From Crocosphaera sp. (GTDB taxonomy: Bacteria; Cyanobacteriota; Cyanobacteriia; Cyanobacteriales; Microcystaceae): 35,950 nt of DNA. Made by a program: the position numbers and the translations under genes. The stretch lies in contig JASJBX010000008.1 of the NCBI GenBank assembly GCA_030066295.1, forward strand, positions 1 through 35,950, read 5' to 3'. Positions 24,166 through 32,665 of this stretch are shown here, piece after piece; positions within the stretch are counted from its first letter, which is position 1, and each line of letters starts with the position of its first letter. The notes under the pieces are model-generated. The model was not told where the DNA came from, ran no database searches, and saw nothing but the letters and a program-made list of their open reading frames with translations.

Positions 24166-25272
24166 CTAAATTGACGGTATTTTAGTTGTGTGTTTTGAGT
24201 ACATTCTTTGAAGAGTTGCTGTTAAGTTTGGTTTTTGTAACTCTCGTCCAAAAAAGTTGGAAATCGTAGACATTTCCTCTACTAATCGTTTAAACCGCTC
24301 CAAGGTTAGTGATTGAGGTCCGTCAGATAAAGCTTTAGCTGGATTAGGATGAACCTCAATCATTAAGGAATCTACTCCAGCTGCGATCGCAGCCATAGCC
24401 ATAGCAGGAACATACTCAGCCTTACCAGTCCCATGACTAGGATCGACCATAATTGGTAAATGAGTTAAAGAGCGCAATACTGGCACAGCACTTAGATCTA
24501 GTGTATTTCTTGTATATTGTCTGTCAAAGGTGCGAATTCCTCGCTCACATAGAATCACGTTAGGATTTCCTGCTGCCAAAACATACTCAGCAGCCATAAG
24601 TAAATCTTCTATGGTTGCGGACATACCTCGTTTTAGCAACACTGCTTTTTTTTGAGATCCTACTCGTTTTAGAAGAGAAAAGTTTTGCATATTGCGAGCA
24701 CCGATTTGAAGAATATCAGCGACTTCAACAACTTTCTCAACATCTTCTGTATCCATCACTTCAGTCACAATACCTAAACCGGTAGCCTGACGAGCAGACG
24801 CTAACCAATCTAAAGCACTCTCCCCATATCCTTGGAAGCTATAAGGAGAAGTACGAGGCTTATAGGCACCACCTCGTAAAAACTGGACTCCCATGTTCTT
24901 AAGATGTTTTGCTGTTTCGACAATCATTTCCTCGCTTTCGACCGAACACGGTCCAGCGATTAGATGTAAAGGACAATGATGACCAAAAACAGCAACTCCA
25001 TTTCCTGTCGATACTATTACTTCACTCGATTTTCCATTGCGGAATTCTATGCTAGCCCGTTTAAAAGGATGAGTGATTCGCTTAACCCTTTCAATAAAAG
25101 GACTAATTTGGTAAATTTGTGAAGGTTCAACCAATGCCGTATCACCAATCAGGCCAAAGACGACTTTAGAGGAGCCTACACTTTTTTCTGGTCTTAAATT
25201 TCGCTTGTGAAATTCTTCGTTTATTCGCTGAATTTCTTGCTCTGGTGTTCCAGATTTTAAAACGATAATCAT
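24166..25272 (-). CDS. 3-deoxy-7-phosphoheptulonate (DAHP) synthase, class I-beta
   Basis: Condenses PEP and erythrose-4-phosphate as the entry step of the shikimate pathway. The 368-residue protein has an N-terminal ferredoxin-like (FL) domain (about residues 1-70) and a TIM-barrel with LIAGPCSVESEEM (about 106-118), GGAYKPRTSPYSFQG (about 136-150), ARNMQNF, LLKRGM and VDPSHGTGKAEYV. The FL domain is the allosteric module of I-beta enzymes, so feedback by an aromatic end product is possible. A pathway-local copy increases precursor supply for the cluster. It lies 34 bp before the mutase gene on the same strand and 80 bp after the methyltransferase. Confidence 0.92.
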   Translation of the reverse strand: MIIVLKSGTPEQEIQRINEEFHKRNLRPEKSVGSSKVVFGLIGDTALVEPSQIYQISPFIERVKRITHPFKRASIEFRNGKSSEVIVSTGNGVAVFGHHCPLHLIAGPCSVESEEMIVETAKHLKNMGVQFLRGGAYKPRTSPYSFQGYGESALDWLASARQATGLGIVTEVMDTEDVEKVVEVADILQIGARNMQNFSLLKRVGSQKKAVLLKRGMSATIEDLLMAAEYVLAAGNPNVILCERGIRTFDRQYTRNTLDLSAVPVLRSLTHLPIMVDPSHGTGKAEYVPAMAMAAIAAGVDSLMIEVHPNPAKALSDGPQSLTLERFKRLVEEMSTISNFFGRELQKPNLTATLQRMYSKHTTKIPSI

Positions 25273-25352
25273 GGTTCAGTTCCTTGTTCTATTGAAATTA
25301 AAAAGAAAGATGTATTGACTATGGTCAAATATTTGATGTCGGTTATGCTTAT

Positions 25353-26177
25353 TTAAGGTTTTTCCCCATAAGCCATTAGCCATAGTAACAAGACCAAAGA
25401 GTCTGGCATCGACAAAAACTCATGGTTAGCACGGAGATAGTTTTGCATTTCTTCTTCCGTTGCCCAACCTTTTTTGACAACTGATGAAAAAAGTTCAGGA
25501 TCGATTACTTGTGTAAATATTTCCATTCCTTGATCGTCACTATGAGAAACAATAATCTCCAACTCGGGATTTTGGAAACCAGCATCTCTAAGAATGCGCC
25601 ATAATTGTCTTCCTATACGTCGGTTACCGTTGCGCGTAGCCATCCCTCGGCGCATTTTTTCTGACATCATCTGGTACTCTGGGAGTGGAGGTTCATGAAT
25701 AAAAAAGATTTCATCATCATGATCAGTAATGACAAGTTTGCCACCAGGTTTGAGAACTCGTCGAATTTCCTTAGCAGCATCAACTGGATTAGGAATATGT
25801 TGAAAAATTAAGCGTGCAATCGCAAAATCAAAGCTGTTATCAGGCAAACCGGTATCAAAGATAGAGGCTGTCGATACTGTCAGTCTGTTACCTAGATAAT
25901 TATCTAGACGTTGTTGGCAATAATTAATCAAAACTGGATCAATATCCAGAGCCGTTATCGAACTGTTAGGGAATAAAGACAGAAGCTTCTCGGTAATAAA
26001 TCCAGGTCCGCTTCCTAATTCAAGAACAGACATTCCATCTTGTAAACCAAACCAACGTAGGTTCCGTGACTCCTGTTTCCACATGATTTCCGCTTGCAAA
26101 TATAAACGCTTAATTTCACGCTCTAAGTTACTATTAAAATCATTGGCCTCATAAGAAACTGTACTGGTGATAGTCAT
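25353..26177 (-). CDS. SAM-dependent methyltransferase, class I
   Basis: The protein (274 residues from the ATG at 26177, with AGGAG six bases upstream) has the SAM motif VLELGSGPGFITEKLL (about residues 52-67), an acidic end to strand 2 (ALDIDP), motif-III-like SFDFAIARLIFQHI and the post-motif VLKPGGKLVITD. An upstream TTG gives two more residues and is unlikely. The substrate is not evident. In this cluster an N-methyl (as PapM on 4-aminophenylalanine), O-methyl (hydroxylamine or carboxylate) or ring methyl are all possible. The gene is separated from the N-oxygenase by 116 bp containing a strong hairpin. Confidence 0.85.
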   Translation of the reverse strand: MTITSTVSYEANDFNSNLEREIKRLYLQAEIMWKQESRNLRWFGLQDGMSVLELGSGPGFITEKLLSLFPNSSITALDIDPVLINYCQQRLDNYLGNRLTVSTASIFDTGLPDNSFDFAIARLIFQHIPNPVDAAKEIRRVLKPGGKLVITDHDDEIFFIHEPPLPEYQMMSEKMRRGMATRNGNRRIGRQLWRILRDAGFQNPELEIIVSHSDDQGMEIFTQVIDPELFSSVVKKGWATEEEMQNYLRANHEFLSMPDSLVLLLWLMAYGEKP

Positions 26178-26256
26178 GATCAACTCCTGAATTTTTAAAC
26201 TAAACTAAACTGGAAAATTTTTTCCTTAATGTCACCTATTCATTAACTAATTATCT

Positions 26257-26287
26257 GGCTGAAACGCATTTAAAATGCGTTTCAGCC
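26257..26287. terminator. Strong intergenic palindrome after the N-oxygenase gene
   Basis: A perfect 13-bp stem (GGCTGAAACGCAT at 26257-26269 and its complement at 26275-26287) with a 5-base loop starts 7 bp past the stop of the minus-strand N-oxygenase gene. It has no T-tract, so it is more likely an mRNA 3' stabiliser/attenuator than a simple terminator. Confidence 0.55.
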
Positions 26288-26293
26288 TATCCC

Positions 26294-27244
26294 TTATACA
26301 AGAAATCCGTAATCTTCAAAAGCTTTCTTGACAGAAGAAATTGAAAACAAACCAGACTCTTTAAACATTTTCAGTGCAGGTTGAGCTGCCCGTTTTGTAG
26401 TCTGTGTAATTTTTTCGGGAACATAAATTTCTTGTAAAATACCCTCAGAATTGACCGCCGAAAAACCTAAATTCTGAAGAACATTACGAGCAGCAATCTG
26501 ATTAGGTTCAAGAAAAGTTCGCATCAATCTTGGCAAAAATTGACCCATTTTTTCTTGTTCTAGATTGCTGAGACTATTCCAAAGTAAAGGAAATAGACTG
26601 AAAAAGTAAGTATAATGTTTAGCCTCATCAGCAATATGATCCCCAATAACAGTACGGACAGCTGGTGCTATTCTTTGATCTTGAGGAATTGAGCTATAAG
26701 CTCTTACGTACAATGTTTCAATGACATTAGTTAGAAACAGCTTAATCAAGTTAGGTGAAAGAGAATCTTCAGCATCAAGAAGTTTTTGGAAATTTAACTC
26801 AAACTGGGGCTGTCCCAAGACGCTATGACTTAGTCCACAATAGTTTTCTACTTGTTGTAAAAACCATTTCATAAAAAGAGAATGGCCTCCTTCATCGCAA
26901 TAAATTTTTAGAAGATCAAATCTTTGTTCTTCGGTTAACTTAATAATTGTTTTTCCTTGAAATAAATCGCTACAAACAGGATTAACATAATTGAGTTCAA
27001 CCAAAGAGGTAAACTGAAGATGTTCGAGAAGTCTATAGGCTAGGGCAGCCTCATAAAGGGCGGGATCTTTCGAGATTTCTGGGTGTGAAGCTAGTGGAGT
27101 TAACTCGGGACTAAAAAGTAATCCAGAAAAAGATAACTCCCGTAGTGGTTTACTTCGAATCCAACTTGATTTATCCCAGTTTTTAAAAGGACTGTCATAG
27201 GTTTTCTGAGATGTAGAAGTCACTGAGTTAGCCATGAAATTCAT
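26294..27244 (-). CDS. AurF-family diiron N-oxygenase
   Basis: Predicted to oxidise an arylamine to hydroxylamine, nitroso and nitro forms, as AurF does for 4-aminobenzoate and CmlI does in chloramphenicol. The 316-residue protein has all seven metal ligands at positions that track AurF with constant offsets: Glu83, Glu118 and His121 (DEGGH), Glu176 (NVIETLYV), His203, Glu207 and His210 (HIADEAKH). The spacing is the same as in AurF (Glu101, Glu136, His139, Glu196, His223, Glu227, His230). ATG start with AAGGAG seven bases upstream. The substrate is unknown, but the neighbouring 4-amino-aromatic pathway makes a para-amino compound the natural candidate. Confidence 0.87.
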   Translation of the reverse strand: MNFMANSVTSTSQKTYDSPFKNWDKSSWIRSKPLRELSFSGLLFSPELTPLASHPEISKDPALYEAALAYRLLEHLQFTSLVELNYVNPVCSDLFQGKTIIKLTEEQRFDLLKIYCDEGGHSLFMKWFLQQVENYCGLSHSVLGQPQFELNFQKLLDAEDSLSPNLIKLFLTNVIETLYVRAYSSIPQDQRIAPAVRTVIGDHIADEAKHYTYFFSLFPLLWNSLSNLEQEKMGQFLPRLMRTFLEPNQIAARNVLQNLGFSAVNSEGILQEIYVPEKITQTTKRAAQPALKMFKESGLFSISSVKKAFEDYGFLV

Positions 27245-27360
27245 GTTAAGTCTCCTTATTAACTATCAAGATACTAAGTAGATAAATCGAAATTATCTAA
27301 ACAAAAATTGAGAGATTTTACAGAGAATCCTAAGGCTTCAAACCTTATTTGTATTGCTAT

Positions 27361-27430
27361 TAGACATCTCCAAGAACGAAACTAAAATTCTTGTAAAATA
27401 AGAACTAAATTTAATTTTTAGAGATGTCTA
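27361..27430. repeat. 70-bp element with perfect 10-bp terminal inverted repeats (MITE-like)
   Basis: TAGACATCTC at 27361-27370 is mirrored by GAGATGTCTA at 27421-27430, and the outermost bases are TA on both sides. Inside is an AT-rich core with a small CAAGAA/TTCTTG stem. It lies between the N-oxygenase and the ADC synthase, both minus strand. The TA at both ends fits a Tc1/IS630-type insertion, but an attenuator is also possible. Confidence 0.45.
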
Positions 27431-27453
27431 TTTGTGATATTTATTGTTGACAA

Positions 27454-29610
27454 CTATTTAACTTTCTCTTTAACTTTAACGGCAGGTTTAACTTGTAGAG
27501 CGTCAACAATATGATAGAGATCAGGGTTAACCTCTCCATGAACTGTGAGTAAAATAGCGCGAATTAAAGCCTGTGCCTTCAGCAGTATTTCATCAAATTC
27601 CATCTGAGGATCAGATAGAGCAACAATGGCTCCTCCTACGCCGATAGTCGTTTCAGTTGGAGTCATTACAATTGTGCGGATTACAATGTTCAAATCGGCT
27701 GCACCATTGAGTCCTAGAAACCCAATTGCCCCCGAGTAAATACCCCGTGCCTCTCCTTCAAGTTTGTCAATAATTTCCATCGTTCTCAGTTTGGGAGCAC
27801 CTGTCATTGAGCCACCAGGGAACGCCATGCGGATACAGTCAATCGCTCTCATATCTTGACGAAGGCGACCGCAAATAGTGCTGACTAATTGATGTACGGT
27901 GGCATACGTTTCGACATTCATTAATTTCGGGACATCAACGCTACCTATTTCACAGACTGGTCCTAAATCATTTCGCAGCAGATCAACAATCATTAAGTTC
28001 TCAGCGCGATCTTTCTCTCCATTTTTTAAGCTTTCTTGAATTTCTCTATCTGCTTGAGCATTTACTCCTCGTGCTTTTGTTCCTTTAATTGGTTTGGATT
28101 CAACATAATTATGGCGATCAATTTTGAGAAAACGCTCTGGAGAGGAACTAAGCACCACGAAATCTTTAAATCGGAAAAATGCTGAGTAAGGTGCTGGATT
28201 AGTTTGGCGTAATGTTCGATAAAGTGTTACAGGATCGGGTTGACTATCGGTAGAAATCTTATTCGTTAAACAGACTTCATAACTTTCTCCTTGAGAAATT
28301 TCGTAGAGACAATTTTGGATATCATCTAAGTATGTTTCATAGGAGCGACTAAAGCGAAAAGTGACAGGTTTCTGACTCTTTTTCGGAGTAGGTGGTTGTA
28401 AAGGAGGTAATGTAGACAGTTGTTTTTCTACTGTTTGGAACCAAGCCTCAGCCTCCCCTTTTTGCCCCTTTTTCGTTAGACACAACAAATAAGTTGTCTG
28501 TTCTTGGTGATCGAATACAATTAAGCGATCGGCTAAAATAAAGCTAGCATCAGGCAACGATGAAGGATTCTTCAATGTGCTTCCACATTCTGCCTTGAGT
28601 TCATAACCGAAGTAACCAGCAAAACCACAATTAAAGTCAAAAGGGAGATCATCACAACGATAGTTAAGCAGCTCAATTTCTCGCTTGAGATAGTCAAATA
28701 TACTCTCCTTGTACACATTCAACTGGTTCCCTTGGGTCACAGATACCTCTTGAGTCCGAACATCATATTGAACTAAGCGACTGTTTACACCGCTACCGTC
28801 TCCCATAAAAGAGAAACGGGAAAGACTTGGATCAGCCAAACTGCTGTCGAGCCAGAAAGCAAGGGACTCGTCTTTAAATAGATGAACAAATACTTGTTCC
28901 GTATCTGGATAAATATTTAGTTGACGACTATGAACTTCATAACTTTGATTATGGAATTGATGAAGATGACCGCTGGGAACAATAGATAATTTTTGACCTA
29001 TCGTATTTTGACCTCTCTTTTTTTGGGGAGAATATTGTTTAGTAATATCCCTGAAGTTTTCTAGCAACGTATATCCATACTCGGTACTAATCGATTCAGG
29101 GTGGAACTGCACACCCCAAATCGGTCTGGAGCGATGACGTAATCCCATAATAATTCCATTTTGTGTCCAAGCAGTTGCTTCTAGACTTTCAGGTAGTGCG
29201 GGAGAAACCACCAACGAATGATACCGAACAACAGAGAAGTCTTGAGGAATCCCTGCAAATAGTTTGGATTCGTTATGATAAACTCTACTTAAGCGTCCAT
29301 GCATGACTTCAGGAGCATAGCTAACCTTGCCTCCAAAGATATGACCAATTCCTTGATGACCTAGGCAGACACCTAGCAAGGGAACATCTATTTCTTCAAT
29401 AACTTTTTGACAAATTCCAAAATCTTTTGGATTTTCCGGACGACCTGGACCTGGGGAAATTACGACATTATCAAATGATAAAGCTTGTAGTTCAGACCAG
29501 GTTAATTGATCATTGCGTATGACAATTGGAGGTTCTCCATTCACCTGTGCAATCATTTGATACAGATTGAAAGTGTAAGAATCGTAGTTATCGATTAGTA
29601 AAGTTTTCAT
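27454..29610 (-). CDS. Aminodeoxychorismate synthase, PabA-PabB fusion (PapA-type)
   Basis: The amidotransferase half (about residues 1-190) has Cys82 in GVCLGHQ, then His170 and Glu172 in QFHPES. The chorismate-binding half (about 215-690) contains PIKGT at 507-511, where Lys509 marks PabB-type aminodeoxychorismate synthases; anthranilate synthases have PIAGT. The product is 4-amino-4-deoxychorismate. A lyase would take this to 4-aminobenzoate, but the cluster instead has a mutase and dehydrogenase. I chose the ATG giving MKTLLIDNYDSYTFN, the normal PabA beginning, over a TTG 24 bp upstream. No pabC-like lyase is visible, so diversion to 4-aminophenylalanine is expected. 54 bp separate it from the ammonia-lyase. 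Confidence 0.92.
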   Translation of the reverse strand: MKTLLIDNYDSYTFNLYQMIAQVNGEPPIVIRNDQLTWSELQALSFDNVVISPGPGRPENPKDFGICQKVIEEIDVPLLGVCLGHQGIGHIFGGKVSYAPEVMHGRLSRVYHNESKLFAGIPQDFSVVRYHSLVVSPALPESLEATAWTQNGIIMGLRHRSRPIWGVQFHPESISTEYGYTLLENFRDITKQYSPQKKRGQNTIGQKLSIVPSGHLHQFHNQSYEVHSRQLNIYPDTEQVFVHLFKDESLAFWLDSSLADPSLSRFSFMGDGSGVNSRLVQYDVRTQEVSVTQGNQLNVYKESIFDYLKREIELLNYRCDDLPFDFNCGFAGYFGYELKAECGSTLKNPSSLPDASFILADRLIVFDHQEQTTYLLCLTKKGQKGEAEAWFQTVEKQLSTLPPLQPPTPKKSQKPVTFRFSRSYETYLDDIQNCLYEISQGESYEVCLTNKISTDSQPDPVTLYRTLRQTNPAPYSAFFRFKDFVVLSSSPERFLKIDRHNYVESKPIKGTKARGVNAQADREIQESLKNGEKDRAENLMIVDLLRNDLGPVCEIGSVDVPKLMNVETYATVHQLVSTICGRLRQDMRAIDCIRMAFPGGSMTGAPKLRTMEIIDKLEGEARGIYSGAIGFLGLNGAADLNIVIRTIVMTPTETTIGVGGAIVALSDPQMEFDEILLKAQALIRAILLTVHGEVNPDLYHIVDALQVKPAVKVKEKVK

Positions 29611-29664
29611 CGTTAATACCATCTCAAAAATCAACGGATAATTAAATTCAGTCAGTTTCAGTGA

Positions 29665-31359
29665 TTAATAAAGATTGCTAACTGCTTGCCAGAGGCGATT
29701 ACTACTCTTTAAGTCAGTTGCAATTTGAGCTATGTGTTCATCAATAGCTTGCTCATCATCATTCCAAATATAGGGACGTTCTGAAGAAGGCTCCTTGCCA
29801 ATGACCTCGTGGATCTCTAGATATAGCTTTAACGTTTCTGGGGAAAGGCTTTGACGAGCGTCATAATGACCCATTAAGGCATAAGTACGTAGGTCAACCG
29901 CTTGTACACCAAAGAGTAACGCGATCGCTATGTACTGCTGAAAAATTTCTATTGAGCGGTTGGCTAAAAGAGCAGAAATACACCCTTGACTGTTGATATT
30001 TTGATTAAATTGTTCAGCATGGGTAGGAAAGCGATCAGCCAGGCTATTTCCATAAAAAGTTAGCAATGGCATGATTGAGTTTCCAGTCAATTGCAATGAC
30101 TTTAATCCTAAATTGACCAAACGTTTAGGATTCCCAACCAATGATGCCGGAAGTCCCTCGTTAAATTCTGGGGTGACTAGAAGTGCAATTTGTGTATCTA
30201 AATGTTTAGCTAAAAGACCGAGATAGTACCTTAGTTGATCCATCCCTAGAGCAACATATTGTCCAAGAAAATTCCCTCCGTGATAAGAAGCTTGATTTTC
30301 AACATCAATTAAAGGGTTATCAGTTGCAGAGTTCATCTCAATCTCAATTTGTTTTGCAATCTGCAAAATTCCGTCAAAAATAGGCCCTATATACTGTGGT
30401 AAACAACGCAGAGAATAGCGATCTTGAATTAAGTTATTACTTCGATAGTCATGAGAACCATTCAATTCATCACGAATTAATTGTGATCCTCTGAGTAACT
30501 TTAACATCTGGTTAGCTGCCCATTTTTGTCCATCATGGGGTTTTAACTGATGAATGAAAGGATGAAATGATTGATTGGTCCCACTCAAACCTTGAATCAT
30601 TAAGGCGTGTGCTGCCATGGTTAAAGTTAATAAAATTTTAGCGTCGTACACACAATTCGCAGCAACGCCAGTCATGATCGAAGTCCCGTTCATCATGGCT
30701 AAGCCTTCTTTCGGTAACAATGTCACTGGCTCTAAACCAAGATATTTTAAAGCCTGCGGAGCTTCCATTGCTTCTCCGTTGAAGTCAACCATATAACAAG
30801 GCTCTGTCATCCCAATTAATGCGCCTGTTATATAAGACAATGGAACTAAATCACCGCTAGCACCAATAGAGCCAAATTCATAGACATAGGGTGTAACCCC
30901 TGCATTCAGAAAAGTCAAAAGGCGTTGAATAATTTCAACTCGTATGCCAGATGCTCCGTGCATATGTGAATTGGCACGCAACAGCATTGCTGCTCTTATA
31001 CAAGCATTGGGTAAGCGTTGTCCTGCGGCAACCCTATGGTATCTAATCAGATTATTCTGTAAAGCAGTAGCCTCTTCAGGTGGAATGATAACATCAGCCA
31101 TACCCCCAAAGGCGGTCGTGACTCCATAAATTGGCTGGCCTAATTTTACACAATCAGCAATAAAGTCACTGGATGCTTGAATACTTTGCAAAATCTCTTC
31201 TTGTTCAGTTAAGCGGACTTTTGTCCCATAACGTGCAACACTAATAACTTCGTCAATTGTTAAATTACAGTTTCCTACAATTAGCTGTTTATGATGATTT
31301 TTGACAGATTGTTGCCAATCGTTTTCCTGTGATTTGTCAATGTTAGTAACTTGTACCAT
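29665..31359 (-). CDS. MIO-type aromatic amino acid ammonia-lyase, substrate altered
   Basis: The 564-residue protein aligns gaplessly by sight with Anabaena variabilis PAL, including the MIO-forming Ala-Ser-Gly at 167-169 (SIGASGDLVPLSY) and the catalytic Tyr78 (PIYGVTTAFGG). The two residues that set substrate choice in PAL, Phe107-Leu108, are Tyr107-His108 here (NLIRYHRV). Standard PAL would make cinnamate, but the swap suggests a different ring, probably 4-aminophenylalanine given the neighbours. An aminomutase is possible, because the same family includes those. It is the first gene of the minus-strand operon, next to the A-tract repeats. Confidence 0.88.
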   Translation of the reverse strand: MVQVTNIDKSQENDWQQSVKNHHKQLIVGNCNLTIDEVISVARYGTKVRLTEQEEILQSIQASSDFIADCVKLGQPIYGVTTAFGGMADVIIPPEEATALQNNLIRYHRVAAGQRLPNACIRAAMLLRANSHMHGASGIRVEIIQRLLTFLNAGVTPYVYEFGSIGASGDLVPLSYITGALIGMTEPCYMVDFNGEAMEAPQALKYLGLEPVTLLPKEGLAMMNGTSIMTGVAANCVYDAKILLTLTMAAHALMIQGLSGTNQSFHPFIHQLKPHDGQKWAANQMLKLLRGSQLIRDELNGSHDYRSNNLIQDRYSLRCLPQYIGPIFDGILQIAKQIEIEMNSATDNPLIDVENQASYHGGNFLGQYVALGMDQLRYYLGLLAKHLDTQIALLVTPEFNEGLPASLVGNPKRLVNLGLKSLQLTGNSIMPLLTFYGNSLADRFPTHAEQFNQNINSQGCISALLANRSIEIFQQYIAIALLFGVQAVDLRTYALMGHYDARQSLSPETLKLYLEIHEVIGKEPSSERPYIWNDDEQAIDEHIAQIATDLKSSNRLWQAVSNLY

Positions 31360-31881
31360 GATGTTAATCTTTTTATTTTCAGATTGAGCATTGCACTCAA
31401 TTTCGTTAATGAGTGTTAACTGATAACAATCTAATATTTTTAATTCTTATTGGGTAGTGAAATTAAGGAAGTTTTAAAAAAAGTTTTAAAAAAAAGTTTA
31501 AAAAAAGTTTAAAAAAAAGTTTAAAAAAAGTTAAATGAATTTCAGTTCGATTCAGAAACTTTTCCTACGGATGAGCATCAATTTAGTAACAGTCTCTTCT
31601 TTAAATTAACTATACATTTTCACATTCTACACAATCTAAATTTAGGAATTTAAGGATTAACTTAAGAAATAAAGGGAAACTGATATTACAATTTTTTCTA
31701 AAACCTAAACCACGTCCAATTAGTAATTATGAACTACCCCTATTATCACTGATTGATTATTTTGTTTGGGTTTGATTTTTTAGTTAATTTTACCCATTTT
31801 CTTAGCAATTTTTGATGATCTAATGCTAAGTTTCAAGGTTTACTGAGGAATACTAAGAGTAAGACTAATTGAGTTTACAAC
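31360..31881. promoter_or_regulatory. Divergent promoter region with A-tract repeats
   Basis: No gene is visible in these 522 bases. They must hold the promoters of the cluster (minus strand) and of the sugar transferase (plus strand). The most notable content is the run of A-tract repeats at 31471-31529. Confidence 0.5.
31471..31529. repeat. Five tandem A-tract units, 11-13 bp
   Basis: The stretch reads as five units of GTTT(T) plus seven or eight A residues. The unit lengths are 12, 13, 11, 12 and 11 bp, near the helical repeat. Such phased A-tracts normally bend DNA, and simple A runs of this kind also vary in length by slippage. It lies 112 bp upstream of the ammonia-lyase start. Confidence 0.8.
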
Positions 31882-32577
31882 ATGGTGAGTAGCACTGTTC
31901 AACGCCTTACTCTCAAAGGTTCTCAAGATTCTCTAATCTCTGATTCTCTTACCCATAAGAGTTCTCTTTCTCACTGTTCTGTTCATAGTAAAATTAAGCG
32001 TTTCATTGATATTTTCGGAGCCATTATAGGCTTATTACTGACGGTTATCCTGGCTATTCCTATTTTTATTCTTATGCAATGGGATGATCCCGGTCCCATT
32101 TTATATAGTCAAATGCGTTGTGGTTTGCAAGGAAAACCGTTTCGTATTTGGAAATTTCGTTCTATGGTTATTAATGCAGATCAACAACAACATCTAGTTA
32201 AAAATGAAGCCAAGGGTCATTTTTTTAAGAATAATAAAGATCCCAGAGTGACTAATCTTGGCTACTTTCTCCGCCGTAGTAGTTTAGATGAATTTCCCCA
32301 GTTTTGGAATGTATTAAGGGGAGAAATGAGTTTGGTGGGGACTCGTCCCCCTACCCTTGATGAAGTGGCGAAATATAATAGTTATCATTGGCAAAGATTA
32401 GCCGTTAAACCCGGGTTGACAGGGGAATGGCAGGTGAACGGACGGTCTACTATTACTGATTTTGAACAGGTGGTTAAACTGGATCTGAACTATCAAGAAA
32501 AATGGTCAATTTTATACGATTTACAACTTATTTTTAAGACGATTTTTGTTGTTCTCAGCCGTAAAGGTGCTTATTAA
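31882..32577 (+). CDS. Sugar-phosphate (undecaprenyl-phosphate) transferase
   Basis: A 231-residue monotopic phosphoglycosyl transferase (bacterial sugar transferase family). It has a membrane-inserting helix at about residues 42-66 (IGLLLTVILAIPIFILM) and the catalytic segment IWKFRSMVINAD. The later motifs RRSSLDEFPQFWNVLRGEMSLVGTRPP and VKPGLTGEWQVNGR are also present. It attaches a sugar phosphate to the lipid carrier in extracellular polysaccharide or capsule synthesis. It is the short form lacking the N-terminal four-helix part of WcaJ. It diverges from the ammonia-lyase cluster and is unlikely to belong to it. Confidence 0.88.
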   Translation: MVSSTVQRLTLKGSQDSLISDSLTHKSSLSHCSVHSKIKRFIDIFGAIIGLLLTVILAIPIFILMQWDDPGPILYSQMRCGLQGKPFRIWKFRSMVINADQQQHLVKNEAKGHFFKNNKDPRVTNLGYFLRRSSLDEFPQFWNVLRGEMSLVGTRPPTLDEVAKYNSYHWQRLAVKPGLTGEWQVNGRSTITDFEQVVKLDLNYQEKWSILYDLQLIFKTIFVVLSRKGAY

Positions 32578-32665
32578 TAATTAGTCAGATATATACAGCA
32601 TTTTGGGAGTTAATGAACTACCCCCTGATCTCAACTGTAACGTTTATTTTTATCCAGGTACTTGA

